Positions 48,885 through 61,289 are shown, counted from the stretch's first letter. The stretch is DNA of 64,000 bases from Quillaja saponaria (GCA_029379385.1 CM055607.1:17360001-17424000); one strand, 5' to 3'. Made by a program: numbers and translations. Notes: generated from the letters alone by a model not told the origin.

Positions 48885-49838
48885 GAAAGAGACAAGTTAC
48901 TATGGCGGCATGCTTGGAACATCTTTCCTGTTAAGACTCCTCTGAATATATTGTTTTCTATCAATAATACCAAGTGTCCTTTGTGCAATCTTGGGGAGGA
49001 AAATATGCACCACATCCTTTATGATTGTCAATTCACTCAAAAGCTATGGTTTTGTTTCTGATTGAGGTATTCAAATTCAGCATTACATGCACATTTCACC
49101 AATCCAATGGTTGATGTTTATTCTAGATATCCTTGGGTATTGAAAGCTTCAGACTTGCTTCCATTTGCATCCATATAGTTCTTGACAGAATGTGGTGGCT
49201 TAGGAATCAGGTCCTCCATTCCGGACAATTCCCAGTCTCTAACTTTGGTAGGTGGGCTTTCAATTTGAAAAATACCTTCTATGAAATCGTGATGGCTTGT
49301 TTCCCGATTGCCAAAGTGAAGCACCAACCTAAGTAGTCTTTACCTCCTGAGGGATGGATTAAAATTAACTTTGATGCCTCAGTTAACACTTTCGGATCCT
49401 GATATGCTGCTTTATCTGTTAACAACTCAACTTGTGTTTTAGAAACCGAAGTCAGATTTGGCCACTCAATTGATCCATTGGTTGCAAATGCCAATGCAAC
49501 TCTGTTGGCAGCCCAACTTGCTACTAAAGCAGTGTCAGATGTGGGCATTATCTTAGGGTGATTCCCAAGTTATGGTTAATGCTATTAATTCGAGAGGAAA
49601 ATCATGCAACTGGTCTATTGCACCCCTTGGTCACTGATTTTTATTTATTGTTTTAATGTTAATTAGTGAGTGCGTAGAAAAGTGTCTATAAATGGTAATA
49701 TCGATGCTCATCTAGCTAGGAAATATGCCAATGTTGGCCATCTGACTGCCGTCAATCTTTGTAATGTTTGACTTGACCCCTTTGTTCCAAGGGCCCTAAT
49801 TAATATCATTTATGGTTTAGCAAAAAATAATAAATAAA
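48885..49838 (+). mobile_element. LINE 3' fragment (zf-RVT and RNase H region)
   Basis: Broken + frames read LLWRHAWNIFPVKTPL, KCPLCNLGEENMHHILYDC (a zf-RVT-type Cys/His block near 48970-49030) and then, past 49330, PEGWIKINFDASVNTFG and DSQVMVNAIN, which fit the RNase H-like end of plant LINEs. The segment ends TTTAGCAAAAAATAATAAATAA, resembling the 3' end of the full-length LINE at 41680. It is 5'-truncated and full of stops. Confidence 0.75.
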
Positions 49839-49952
49839 CCCATTATGTATTGTAGACTCATTTTAAGCACACTTTCTTATAGAGAGTTAGAATTTATTTT
49901 TATGTATTAATGTTGATAATAGGCTTGTAAAAAATAGGTTATTACTAGCAAC

Positions 49953-50382
49953 TAGGGTTGGCAATGAGCCGAGCTAGCTCGTTAAAGGCTTGACTCGAGC
50001 TCAACTCTTTTACTAAATGAGCTGATCTTGAGTTTTATTTTGAGCTCGTTTTGTAAAACAATCTAAGCTCAACCTTTTCAAAACTCAGCTCATAAACTCA
50101 TGAGTCGGCTCATTTAATATTATTTAATAAAATTACTTATATACAAATTTATAATAAATTTAACTATATACAAAATTTAACATAATTTGTAACTTGGTTT
50201 GGTGGTAAGTTATGCAAAAACTTACTAAGTAGGTCATGGGTTCAACTTGCCCTTAAAAAGTCAAGCTTGAGCTTGGGGATCAGGCTAAGCGAGCTCTTAA
50301 CCAACACGAGCCGGCTTGAGCTTGCCCAAAACTTGACGAGCCGAGCATTGGCTTTGCTCAACCTCAGCTCGTTGCCACGCTA
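49953..50382. mobile_element. hAT-like MITE with GAGC-rich inverted ends
   Basis: The left end TAGGGTTGGCAATGAGCCGAG and the reverse complement of the right end, TAGCGTGGCAACGAGCTGAG, form imperfect terminal inverted repeats. Subterminal stretches are rich in GAGCTC/GAGCC, as in a common class of plant hAT-type MITEs. No coding region. The flanking 8-bp sequences do not match, so the duplication has decayed or the borders are off by some bases. Confidence 0.55.
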
Positions 50383-51346
50383 CCAAATTTGTAACTTCTT
50401 AAATATATTATTCATAATTAAAGATTTGAACTAGATTATTACTCTTTAAAATATGTTACAATAATTTATTATTGTTTAATACAAGTTATTATTAAACAAG
50501 TAACTTGAAAACAATAACAATAAAAAATAATAATAATTTGATCAACTCCATTCAATTTAATCTGTGATTCATGAATTGGACTGGACTGATTTCAAGTCTT
50601 GTGAGAATTAGATTGATCTTAGAAAAATAAAATTAAAACCAATTAGTTTGAATTGCTTCGTAACTAATTTTGAAATCAAACCAATTTCATCTATGAAAAT
50701 CCTTAATAAATAAGAAAATGTTATGTAAACTTCTCATAATTACTTGTTGAAAGAATGGTCCCACCTTTTCAAAATTAAAAAAGCAGTTCAGTTTTTTTTT
50801 TTTTTTTCATTTCAATTCACTTTCTTGCATTCCTCCATTTCTCTACAACCCTGTTCTGCCTCCTCCATTTCCAAAAGCTTTAAGCATTCTCAAATCTGAG
50901 TCCAATGGTGATTCCAAATACTAATTAACTTTGATTGATCAATAATTAAATTATAAAATTCAGTACCTAAATTGGGAATCATAAGCATCTAATTTCAAAG
51001 AAATTCAAAAAGCATAAAACCTAGATTCAAATTGTTTTCTAAGCTTGCCTCTAAATGGTGTTATTGTTCTTCCCATTTCAACCATTGAGTTCAAGACCGT
51101 TAGTTCAAGCATACATTACCACTTGAATCACTCACTCTCTTCCTTCTTTTCTCCTAAGAAAGATAAACCTGTTTTAGTTTCATCAGCATGTGATTCTCTG
51201 CTAAGATTGAAATATTAGCATTTTGTTTCAAAGTCAAGCTTTTCAAAAACTCATTATGGTATGTGCTTATCCAAGAATCAGTCTTTCGATTTTCAAACTT
51301 TCATTGGAGGTAGGATTATATCTTCTTCATTGAGACCCACCAAATG
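50383..51346. other. AT-rich intergenic DNA, no gene seen
   Basis: Between the hAT-like MITE and element C. It contains a poly-T run near 50791-50807 and no recognisable frame. Confidence 0.45.
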
Positions 51347-51351
51347 GAACT

Positions 51352-51597
51352 TGTTAATACAAATATTAACATAGGCCCAATAAACTCAAGCCCACCAAAG
51401 GCTCTATAAATACAAGCTCTCACATTCTCAAAAAAGGTTAACTCTCTCTACACCATAGCTCTCCCCTTATCTCTTTAGATACTGACTTGAGCTTCGGAGT
51501 GCTGACAGGTCTCCAGGACCACCTCTGCAGGTCTCCAGCTCGGACACATGGAGGAGACCACACCAAGTCTCCAACTCGGACAAATCCAACATTAACA
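51352..51597 (+). repeat. 5' LTR of element C
   Basis: Contains CTCTATAAATACAAGC as a likely TATA box and internal direct repeats of the type GGTCTCCAGCTCGGACA. It is about 90% identical by eye to the 3' LTR. Confidence 0.85.
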
Positions 51598-53087
51598 TTA
51601 GCGCCGTCTATGGGAAATTCATATGATTTGGATTTCCTAACCTACACGCAGCTCTCCAGGTCTCCATCTCGCCAAATCAATGTACCAAGTTTCCTAGTCG
51701 CTAGATTGGGTGCATGGTGAGCTGCTCTTCCAATCAATTTTCAGGCCAATTTCGGCAACCTGAGAACTCGGGCGACCACCCAAATTGAAGCTGCCGACCT
51801 CACGGGTCGTCCTGTCCAAACCACCAGCTCGCCGGATTCAACACGCACTCCCATGCTGGGCCTCAAGAGGCGGCACTCCGCCAGGTCGCCAGATTTTAGT
51901 GCACGGCGAGCTTCTGTTCAGGTCCATTTTCAGGCCAATTCGGGCGACCTGGGAACCCAGGCGACCACCCTCAATGTTGGCGCCAACCTCTCGGATCTCC
52001 AGGTTGAAACCACCACTTTGACGGAGGTTACAAGGGCGGCCTCAAGTGGCAGCACTCCGCCAGATTTGTGAATGTGCAGGCAGCTCCCAACTCAGCCTAC
52101 CAAGAGCCCAGCCCAATAAAAGTGCAGATCTCCAACTCGGGTTGACAAACAAAGCCCACCAGGTCGGCCCAAATCCAAACAAAGCCTAGGTTATCTATTT
52201 TACTATCCGGTCCCTATACTTCATATATATTATGGTAATGACCTATATATTTTACATATTTACGTAATTGGCTTAAATATTTAAATAATTATAATTTTGA
52301 CTCGTTAATTTAACTATATTTCACATTCGGGCCAAATATATTTTAAAATTACATAAATAGCCCAAATGTTTATAAATTCACATAATTACCATATATCTTT
52401 TCATATTTATCAAATTTGCCCCTATCATTTACATTATTTACCTAAATGATTCAAATTAATTGCACAGTAATCCACAGGCTTTTATATTATCATATAATTG
52501 ACCAAAGTAATTCTAGAAAATTGCATATAGGCCCTAAAATTCTTTAAATGGCCTAAAAAATTTATAAACTTTACACAAATTGCTTGCAAACTTCTATGTT
52601 CTTATAGAAACTCTTGTCAATTTTATATTTTCATGCAAATCTGATAGAATCGAATGCTCAGCTTAATTTATGTCTGCTTAATTGTTGGATTACATGTTCA
52701 TCAACAACAAAAATATTTCAAGTCTTGAAAATATTAAATCATTCATTGAAGATTCATAAGCTCACTTAAAAACACCATAATTATAAGGCCGTCACAAAAA
52801 TGACCAGGTCACTCACTTGACAAAATAATGGGCGTCTTAAGGTATAGTGGACCAATAATTCACCTCGCCTACATCCTGCACTTTGTAGTAGGATAAAAAT
52901 GATAATTGCAATGCAACTATATCTTTGACATATTATTGTATATTCAGAAAGCATATTATTACATGTTCACCATCACATGTGGCTAATGAATTTTCTGTTG
53001 AGATCAGTCGTTTGACCATAGTTGCAAGAAATTTCTGCAGGTGAATTTGAAAGGGAGAGACATAGCCCCCCAAAACCAATCAAAAAA

Positions 53088-53813
53088 AAGATTTCCAAAC
53101 CCGGGTGCGGTTGAGGTTCACCTGGTCGATTCAACGACCCTAACAGGGAACTCAACCCCCCGGTGCTCGCAGTCAGGCACGCAAGGCCGCTAGGTTTTCA
53201 CCCGCGGTCCGAGCCTTAGCCGAGTCCCCAAGATCTCCAAACACGGGTGCGGTTGAGGTTCACCTAGTCGATTCAACGACCCTGATAGGGAACTTGACCC
53301 CCCGGTGCTCGCGGTCAGGCACGCGAGGCCGCTAGGTTTTCATTCGCGGTCTGAGCCTCAGCCGAGTCCCCAAGATCTCCAAACACGGGTGCGGTTGAGG
53401 TTCACTTGGTCGATTCAACGACCCTGACAAGGAACTCGACCCCCCGGTGCTCGCGGTCAGGCACGCGAGGCCGCCAGTTTTTCACCCGCGGTTCGAGCCT
53501 CCACCGAGTTCCCAAGATCTCCAAAACCCAGGTCGGAAACGGTTGAGATTCACCTGGTCTATCCAACGGCCCTGACAGGGAACTCGACCTCCCCGGTGCT
53601 CACGGTTCAGGCACGCGAGGCCTAGGTTTCCATCTTGTGGTCCGAGCCTCCGCCAAGTTCACACAAGATCTCCAAATCCGGGGGCGAAAACGGTTGAGGT
53701 TCATCTGGTCGATTCAACGACCCTGACAGTGAACCCGACCTCCCGGTGCTCGAGGTTCAGGCACACGAGGCCCAGGTTTCCATCCTGTGGTCCGAGCCTC
53801 CGCCGAGTTCGCT
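53088..53813 (+). repeat. GC-rich tandem array inside element C, five units of 142-151 bp
   Basis: Units start at AAGATxTCC at 53088, 53230, 53372, 53514 and 53665. Each contains CGGTTGAGxTTCAxCTxGTC, CAACGxCCCTGA, CCGGTGCTCGCGGTCAGGCA and GAGCCTxxxCCGAGT-type blocks. Units 1-4 are exactly 142 bp apart. Units 4 and 5 are longer and share variants such as CATCxTGTGGTCCGAGCC, as if made by successive duplications. Confidence 0.92.
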
Positions 53814-54124
53814 CGCAAAAAGTCCGCACTCAGATATTTAACTCTCCAAAAGTGGACTCTAGTACTACATTGTAAAGCATATTGTTTTTACATTTATATG
53901 TGCCTAACAAATTTTCTTTTGAGATCGACTGTTTGACTGTAGTTGCAGGAAAATTTTACAGCCCAAAACAATGGAAGTTAGAGCTACGAGCTCACCCTAA
54001 CGTCTCAAGGCTTAGAGCCAAAAGCTCGTCCGCTAAGAAAAAACTCAATTAACACTGGTTTTGCCCTTAGATGACTTCAAGTCCAAGTCACTTCATTCCT
54101 CGAACTTGTTTTTGGGGGGACTTG

Positions 54125-54360
54125 TGTTTATACAAATATTAACTTAGGCCCAATAAGCCCAAGCCCTACAAATACAAGCTCTCACATTCTCAAAAAATGT
54201 TAACTCTCTCTACACCATAGCTCCCCCCCTTATCTCTCTAGATACTGACTTGAACTTCAGAGTGCTGACAAGTCTCCAGGACCACCTCTGCATGTCTCCA
54301 ACTTGGACACATGGAGGAGACCACGCCAGGTCTCCAGCTCGGACAAATCCAACATTAATA
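54125..54360 (+). repeat. 3' LTR of element C
   Basis: Matches 51352-51597 with a few substitutions and a short deletion near AAGCCCTACAAATAC, which removes part of the TATA region. Confidence 0.85.
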
Positions 54361-54365
54361 TAACT

Positions 54366-55008
54366 CATTTGCTTTTTAGGGAGAAGAAACAAATGGTACT
54401 GATTAAGATAATTATAAGAATATGTTGGAGTAAACATGGAAGCTCTTGCTCAAAGGATGGAGTTAACCTTCGACAAGTACATTTAAAAGAGTCGAGAGCA
54501 GATACGTCAAGAGGTACGTCCAGTTGTTAACAATGAAAACGATTTCGTTAATAACAATTGTATTCGGTCAAATACAACTTTCGACCAAAATTATTGTCTT
54601 CAAACACATTTGCCACGTGAGAATATAATGTTTCATACAGGCCAAATCAAAATTCTGCCTCCATCACAAATCAGACACAAATTCCAAATATGGGAGCCGT
54701 GCTGTTACAAAATAACAAACCAAAGTCCTAATATCAAGCACTTTTGCCTCATAAATGGTTATCATTATTCTATTTTAGTTGTCCAAATTAGGGAACTCCT
54801 TTGGAAATTATGAAGCTTTTCAAATGATTATGTGCAAAATCAACTTCTATTTGAAGGAAATGTGCCCCTTAATTCAAATTGGGGTCAGGCACCTTATTGA
54901 CCCTACTCTAAGACATCAAATGACTAATTATGCATGAACATTGTACAAGAAGCCTTATCTTAAATGGATTGACGGTTTATTCTCATTGATTTTGCCAAGA
55001 ATAAACAA
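54366..55008. other. Intergenic DNA, no gene seen
   Basis: AT-rich DNA between element C and the small hydrophobic frame. Short + frames at 54303-54530 and 54610-54813 look non-coding. Confidence 0.4.
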
Positions 55009-55281
55009 TTAGCACATAAAACGGCAGGAGACTTTGTGTCTAGGTTTAAAAAGGCCTAGAATAGCACAAAACACAGTTGCATAAGCTGCCCAAAATACAT
55101 CCAGAGCGAAATGGATGATAAAGATGGCCCAAAGGTCAAGAAAAAACATGATGAGACTGATAATGCGATTTGGTATTGATATATGAATGGACTGTCTTAA
55201 GGGATACACGAGCAACAATGCGTGGAAGGGGCCGTACAAGGCCACCGTTATGAATTCCATCAATGCCTCCATATCGGCCAT
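55009..55281 (-). CDS. Hypothetical small hydrophobic protein
   Basis: A 90-codon ATG-to-stop frame begins MADMEALMEFITVALYGPF and has two or three hydrophobic segments that could span a membrane (about residues 8-26, 38-58 and 62-80), then a basic Cys-containing tail. It lies 230 bp beyond the 3' end of the phosphopantetheinyl transferase gene, on the same strand. I do not recognise the family. It could be a degenerated exon or chance. Confidence 0.25.
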   Translation of the reverse strand: MADMEALMEFITVALYGPFHALLLVYPLRQSIHISIPNRIISLIMFFLDLWAIFIIHFALDVFWAAYATVFCAILGLFKPRHKVSCRFMC

Positions 55282-55512
55282 ATCGTGTGTGCTGGGGAGG
55301 ATTCATCTTAATATATTAAAGTAGAAGAGTGCGATACTATTCATATAAATTGTACTCCTTTTAGTGCTATTTCCTATATGTTCAATGAATTTGTTAGGGC
55401 AAGTAATGGGAGAGATACACTACTAACTGAAAAAGAACAAAAGTAAATTTTCCCACTGAATGCCTAGAAGGTGGGCATAAATCTCATATTCCTTTCCACT
55501 TCTATAAAATCA

Positions 55513-58500
55513 TCACTTGTTAGCTGCTTCAGTCAAGCCACCAATCACTATGGCAGCATCAGTTCCAGAAACACATTCATCTTCAATCAATGGAATTGTC
55601 CTTTGCACGGTTAATTTCATTAGATTGCTCTCATTACCTGTAAAAACATAAAATTGTAGCAACCAGTTGAGTTAAATTTAATCCCACAGAATAAAACTTT
55701 GTACCTCCAGTGGTCTTTTCCTGCTTCATACAAATGGCAGCAATATGAGAACCAGCCAGCTCCAGTAGTGCAAAATGCCAATTGCTTGACAGTTTCTTTG
55801 CCCCATCAGGAGACTCAATAATTATTTCAGGTAACTGACAGCAAAATAAAAAGTAAAAGGAAGATAAACTTAGAATAAGAGACTGATACATTACAGCTGA
55901 AACCACGAATTTACAACCCAAAAGCTGAAAATGAAAAGGGGGAGGGAGGGAGGGAGGGAGGAGGAAGAACATCTTCGTGGCATGAGACATGAGACACTGG
56001 ATTGGAGGCCACTGTTCCATCCTAAGATTGTAGGATGCTTTCCAAGTCAAAAATCTCAGCCAAAATAATGGCCACTAACTAAGAAATGTGATGGATGTGA
56101 ACTCCAGAGAATATGAACAAAGATAAAATCCATAACAGCTATTTTCTCCCAGAATTGAAGTATGGGGCATACCTCAGAATCTAATCTCCACGGAAGATGA
56201 ATGCCTTGATTAATTGGATCACTTAATTGAATGGTAAAGGTCTTAAAAGGTGCAGCTGAGAAGCCCTTCCCCAATGCTTTAACATATGCCTCCTGTAAAT
56301 AATATCTGTTTTTATGACTTATAAGAGACCACTGGTATATGTGCCTCCTGTAAAGTGATGCATACCTTTTAAGTATAATTATATACTTCTAAATCAGATA
56401 AAATTTTACAAAAACACAAAGGGGGTAAAAAAATGGTTTGAAGTTTCAAAACATGTTTGAGGTTGTTTTTCCTCACATGATCTATGAAAACAGCTCTGTT
56501 TTTTTCTTTGCAGCTATTTTTGGATAGTGAAGGTGGACAAGTAATCATACATGCCAGAGAAGAACATTAGAAGGAAACAAAAGAATATTGAACAAAGGAT
56601 CTCTCTTCTGTTCCGTTTCCCCTTTTATCTTTGAATAGGGAGGGGGCAAAATCAACACATGAAAAAGTAAAATAACAGAAAAGAAAATTTGTTGAGCTGG
56701 TAGATGGTTCAAGTCAATGAATCTAACACAACAACACGTATTTAGATAAAAGAAGGTTATAAACTCAACTATACAACATCACATACCAATTTTATACATT
56801 AGCATCATAAAAGTTCTTGACTTCAATTCTTATACAATTCCATTATCTATTAAAAGTACAACTTGATGGAATCTTAATATTCCATATTCTATCTCACCTT
56901 TAGAGTCCACAATTTTAGGAACTCCTGATGCTGAATTTCAGGGTCTGAAATGGAAGTCAGAGTTTCTACCTCATATGGAGAAAAGTAGCGACGAGCAAAG
57001 GTTAAAATATTGTTTTTTAACCTCCTTTGCTTCTCTTCAACATCAATACCAATCTATAATTGTAATGGTAGATTAAATCAGTCAAACTCCATGTTTCCAC
57101 CACAAGGAAAATGACAATAAACAAAGATAAAGATGTACATTAGACAAGCATATGATGATCAGAGATGTGGAAGATATATAAGCAGAATACATACAGGTGA
57201 ACCCACAGTCACTCCACAAGCTATTAGGGAAGAAGTGTGTGAGATGTTAAAATGCAATGGTGGTGGGCTCCAATCATCAGCATATTGCCAGTATACCTAC
57301 TCAAACATGCTATCAAGAAGAGTAAGTTCATAGATGGAATTGAGACGAGCTTTGATGAATATAAAATTAAGCAAGATGTATTCGAAAATGTAAAACATTT
57401 AGTAAACATCAATACTTAAAGCAAGAAACTTACCTCAGGCTTCCCATAATTGTTCTTCATAAACTTTAAGGATCTTGGATCAACTTTCTGGTTTATCTGG
57501 TCTAATAATGAGCAATATTCATTAGAAATACAGATGACCTCTTTCATGACTTCTCTACACCATAAATAATTCAAAGAAGATAGTTTGTTGAAGGAATGAC
57601 AAATATAACTAAACTCAACTAAGCTTTAAATCCCAAACTGGTTGGGGTCGACAAGAAATTGACAACATGCAACAAGAGAAATGATAGAACTGTGGCAGGT
57701 AATTCTGTTTAATAGAATGGGCCATGAAAATGTTTTGACCATAAGTATACAAACTGAAAACTTCCCAAAATTTTAGAAACCTGTCACTGCCTATGGTTAT
57801 CATCCATTATATGTACTTAATTCCAACTTAAAGGACAGGCGTAGAATAGATGTAATACATAGTCGATGCTAGAAAACTTTGGTGATTACCAGGGGGAAAA
57901 AACGCAACAGCACAATTTAAAGAAAATGAAAGATAAAGCTCTCAACATGGATCATAAGTTATAAAAAATAAAAAAAGGAAAATAAAAAGAAGAAAAGTAA
58001 TCAAATAGTATTTAGCAAAATCAGGAGAATTACATGAAAACCATGAGACTGGTCTGTTACATACAAATTCTGAAAAAAACAAAACACATGAACATAAATG
58101 GTCAAATACCAGATCTATTAAACGGGTTCGTAGATAGCAGAAATGTACAAGACAAGCTCAAAAACTCCAGTGCATCACATGTCTTATAGGAACTATAGAA
58201 ACAAGTTAAGTAAAACAATAAGACTCACATCTTGCTATGGTGGTACGAACTAGAGCACGAGCTAGCAGTGCTCTTTTCTTAAGCTGATCTCCTGTCATGC
58301 GGAAAACATTTTCTTTCTCACATGGCGACAAAAGTTCTAAGTATCGGTTTAGCAAGTTAGTACTCTTCACCTCTTCAGGTAACAAATACCAGATGTGGGT
58401 TTCCCTACAAAGCAAAAAGAAAACAAAAATCGGTTGACTACTAAAGCAGTCACTAAAATTTTTGAGGACTCATAATACTATTATGCGTCTTTACAGTTAG

Positions 58501-59071
58501 ACAAAATCTATTATATGAACAAGTTATATAAATATATACATATATATTTATTATAAGTTGTACAGAAGAATTCATAAATGCTACATAGTATAGAAACTAA
58601 TACCATAAAGATTCTCATACATTTGGGAGGGAAGTTCTACAGGGGGCAGAGGAGATGAAGCAGTGAAGACATTCCTTCTGAAGCAGTGTATATTCATAAT
58701 AGAACTTGCTTTGTACCACAATGAGAACATGCATAGCCCGGGAAGTTACTCCCCTAGATGAGTCTCTATTCTCTACTAAGGGAAATATAAACGAAGCTCC
58801 AGTACACAAAACCGACAGTGCAAGAACCTGGAAACATTGTAGTACATGTGCGATGAAGCATCCCAGTAAACAATATATGGAAGAAACAAAGAAGTGAACA
58901 AAAGGAGGATTGCCGACAATTTGCTAACTCCCTAGGATTTTCGATTGGAATTGAAATTATTGTTCCCAATAGTGATATTGTCGCCTTCAGGAACAGAAAA
59001 ATCAAAGTCAAGAATTTATCATACCTAAATTGATCGGAGTTGGAGTCGGAATGAGATTCCGAGATATGCAT
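55513..59071 (-). CDS. 4'-phosphopantetheinyl transferase (Sfp type), plant mtPPT-like
   Basis: Eight exons join in phase: 59071-59025, 58404-58229, 57501-57434, 57296-57195, 57053-56898, 56292-56173, 55834-55705 and 55637-55513 (TGA). They total 924 nt and encode 307 residues. The N-terminal half has ETHIWYLLPEEVKS and LLARALVRTTIARY. The FNISHTSSLIACGV block precedes IGIDVEEKQRR (about 132-142), whose Asp and Glu bind Mg, and KLWTLKEAYVKALGKGFSA (about 178-196) is the second catalytic signature, W-x-x-KEA. Such enzymes move the 4'-phosphopantetheine arm of CoA onto a Ser of acyl carrier proteins; the Arabidopsis relative At3g11470 is mitochondrial. The start is uncertain: the frame runs upstream to 59158 but has no ATG before a stop, so Met 59071 is chosen. 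Confidence 0.92.
55937..55963 (+). repeat. (GGGA)n microsatellite in a phosphopantetheinyl transferase intron
   Basis: About six GGGA/GGAG units in the intron between exons 6 and 7 of the transferase gene. On the transcribed strand it is a CCCT run. Confidence 0.85.
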
Positions 59072-59158
59072 AAAGCTATTAGAATCACCGGAATAACGGA
59101 GATACAATGAAAGTTGGTCGGAGTCGTAGCGCCGGCCTCTTTCTATGTGGGTGGGCAA

Positions 59159-61289
59159 CTATAGATATGTCATGTGCGAGGAATTGACACAAATAAGGTT
59201 GTTTTGAAAGAAAAAAAAAAAAAAAAAAAAGAGTTAAACGTTGTTTGTTTCTAAAATAATAATTTGAATCTATTTTTTATGATTTAAAATATATATATAT
59301 TTATTTTTTATTTTTTATGAATTTATAAATTTATCATTTTTAAGAAAAGATAGTTAAATATATTTATAGGAGAATATATATTTTTAACTGAATTCGTGGG
59401 TTGATTACACTAATTCAAAATTTATGGGTTCAAAATACATTCAAATTTATGGGTTAAAAACACAAATTTAAAATTAGTGGGAGGAATCCAAAATTTCAAA
59501 TTCATGAGTTAAACAAACAAATTCAATAATTTTTTTAGTATTATGGTTCACAATCAATTTGTTCACGTGTGAGTTACCTATATTTACTTTGCTAAATAAA
59601 ATAAGACTTGGTTTTGAATTGCTAAATTTGAGTGAATTCAAGAATAGAGCTAATCTAAAATTCAGATTTAGGATTTTCCAAGCATCACAGGTAAGCTAAA
59701 ATGTCATTCAAAATTAACTAATTTGTTACATTAAAATGCAAATATGAAAATTTATAATCCTATATAAATAGAGATTTTAAGCGATAAGAATTCCTTGTAC
59801 TATTTACCGTACATGAATATATAACTTGAATACTAAAACTCACAACTAAATAGCCAACTATCATATAATGAGACTCATAAGAGTCCGAATAAAATAGAAT
59901 CACAAAATACTAAATAGACGTAAGACTCAACTTAAATATCAAAATAAACTAATCCAGCTTCCTAAATATATTAAACATAAAATAAGACCACACTACAATG
60001 AACTAAAATCCAATATTTCTTATGTATTTAAGCCTATGTTTTCATGATCCTTTTGTTGTCTATGTTTACCAAAATATGAAGAGATTTCAAAGACTGAACA
60101 ATGATTAAGATTGCAAATGGAGTAAGAGACAAGAATGAGATCCTCGATAGAAATGTCTCACTTTGTTTTAGCTTCACCACCCTCCTTTTCTCCCACTAGT
60201 TGGAAATTCCCTTTACCACCTTATTTATCACACCAACCATAATGCACAATTCTCATTTCTTCAAGAGCTTTCTCCCTAATAATGTAAAGAATTATTTTCA
60301 CTTCAGATTTACCTTTGCCATAACCCAAATGAAAATGAATGCATGATTTTCCATAACTTGTTAGAGTAGTACTCCTTTGTCTTTGCATGAGCATTTTGTT
60401 TGAGCATTATATCATTACTATGATGTAAATTTTTGTAATATAATAAACTTTGTCACGTGAAGAAATATGTCATTTTTTAATAAACAAAACATATTGATAC
60501 ATGTTCCATTAACATCAATTTAACAAAATATCAACACATTCAACATTTAACAAAACCAAACAATGTAATAAAACAAAAGTTAAACATAGTAAAATATTAT
60601 CCAAAAAATAATTAGAAATTACATCCTAATCATCAGCACCAAGATCCTCATCATCTTCATCTTCAACATTTTTGTTATAACCCAACATGGTAACATTACC
60701 TTAAAAATATATTTTATAAATTTTAGTTACATAAGTATATAAGCAAACAAACAAACATTGTGAATACATATACAGATGTATACAAAAAAGTATAAATATC
60801 TTTGCTTTGACTTTGTAGACTTTGACCTTATTTGTTTTATTTTTCATTTTCTCTCTTTATCTTTTTCTTTCCTTTTCTTTACTTGGCCGTGCGTTTTTGG
60901 TTCCTCCCCTGTTTCGGTTTGCTCTGTTTTCTTTCTTTCTCAATCCTTCGAGCATCTTCACTAGCTAACCTCTTCAGCTCCTCCTTGCACCCAAGTTCCC
61001 TTCCTTTCCTCTTGTTTTTATCCTATTTTGTTGGCCTCTACTTTCAGCTGGCTGAGTGCTGCAACCAGCCGTGGGACAATAGCTCTGTTCTGGCCTTATA
61101 GTAGCCGAGAGGTGGTCACTTGTGCCTTGCCTCTTTCCAGCCCATGACAGTAATAATTTGCCACCGTATAGAGCTGTCTTGAGTGGTGATAGTGGTGGAT
61201 GGACGGTGGCTAATTGTGGGTAGTTGGCATCTTGCTCTAGAATGTGTTGTTGATTCGATGACACCTTTAAATATAGGAAGGAGCGACGA
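59159..61289. other. Upstream region of the transferase gene and AT-rich DNA
   Basis: The promoter and leader of the minus-strand transferase gene must lie from about 59100 upward. A poly-A run is at 59210-59231. From about 60830 to 61070 a pyrimidine-rich block resembles leaders near other repeats in the window. No gene is recognised. Confidence 0.45.

Larger units (their letters stand above)
51352..54360 (+). mobile_element. LTR element C, non-autonomous (LARD/TRIM-like)
   Basis: Two LTRs of 246 and 236 bp (51352-51597 and 54125-54360) share the TGTTxATACAAATATTAAC start, a TATAAATAC or equivalent stretch, CTCTACACCATAGCTC and the CTCCAGGACCACCTCTGCA block. The 5' LTR ends TTAACA and is followed by TTAGCGCCGTCTATGGGAA, the same primer-binding site as element B. 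TTTTTGGGGGGACT precedes the 3' LTR as a polypurine-type tract. Flanks are GAACT (51347-51351) and TAACT (54361-54365), a 4/5 match. The interior holds a GC-rich part, an AT-rich part and a tandem array, with no gag or pol motif. Confidence 0.85.

Noticed and set aside
53088..53813. CRISPR-like array
   Set aside because: The units are contiguous 142-151-bp tandem repeats without spacers, in a plant retroelement.
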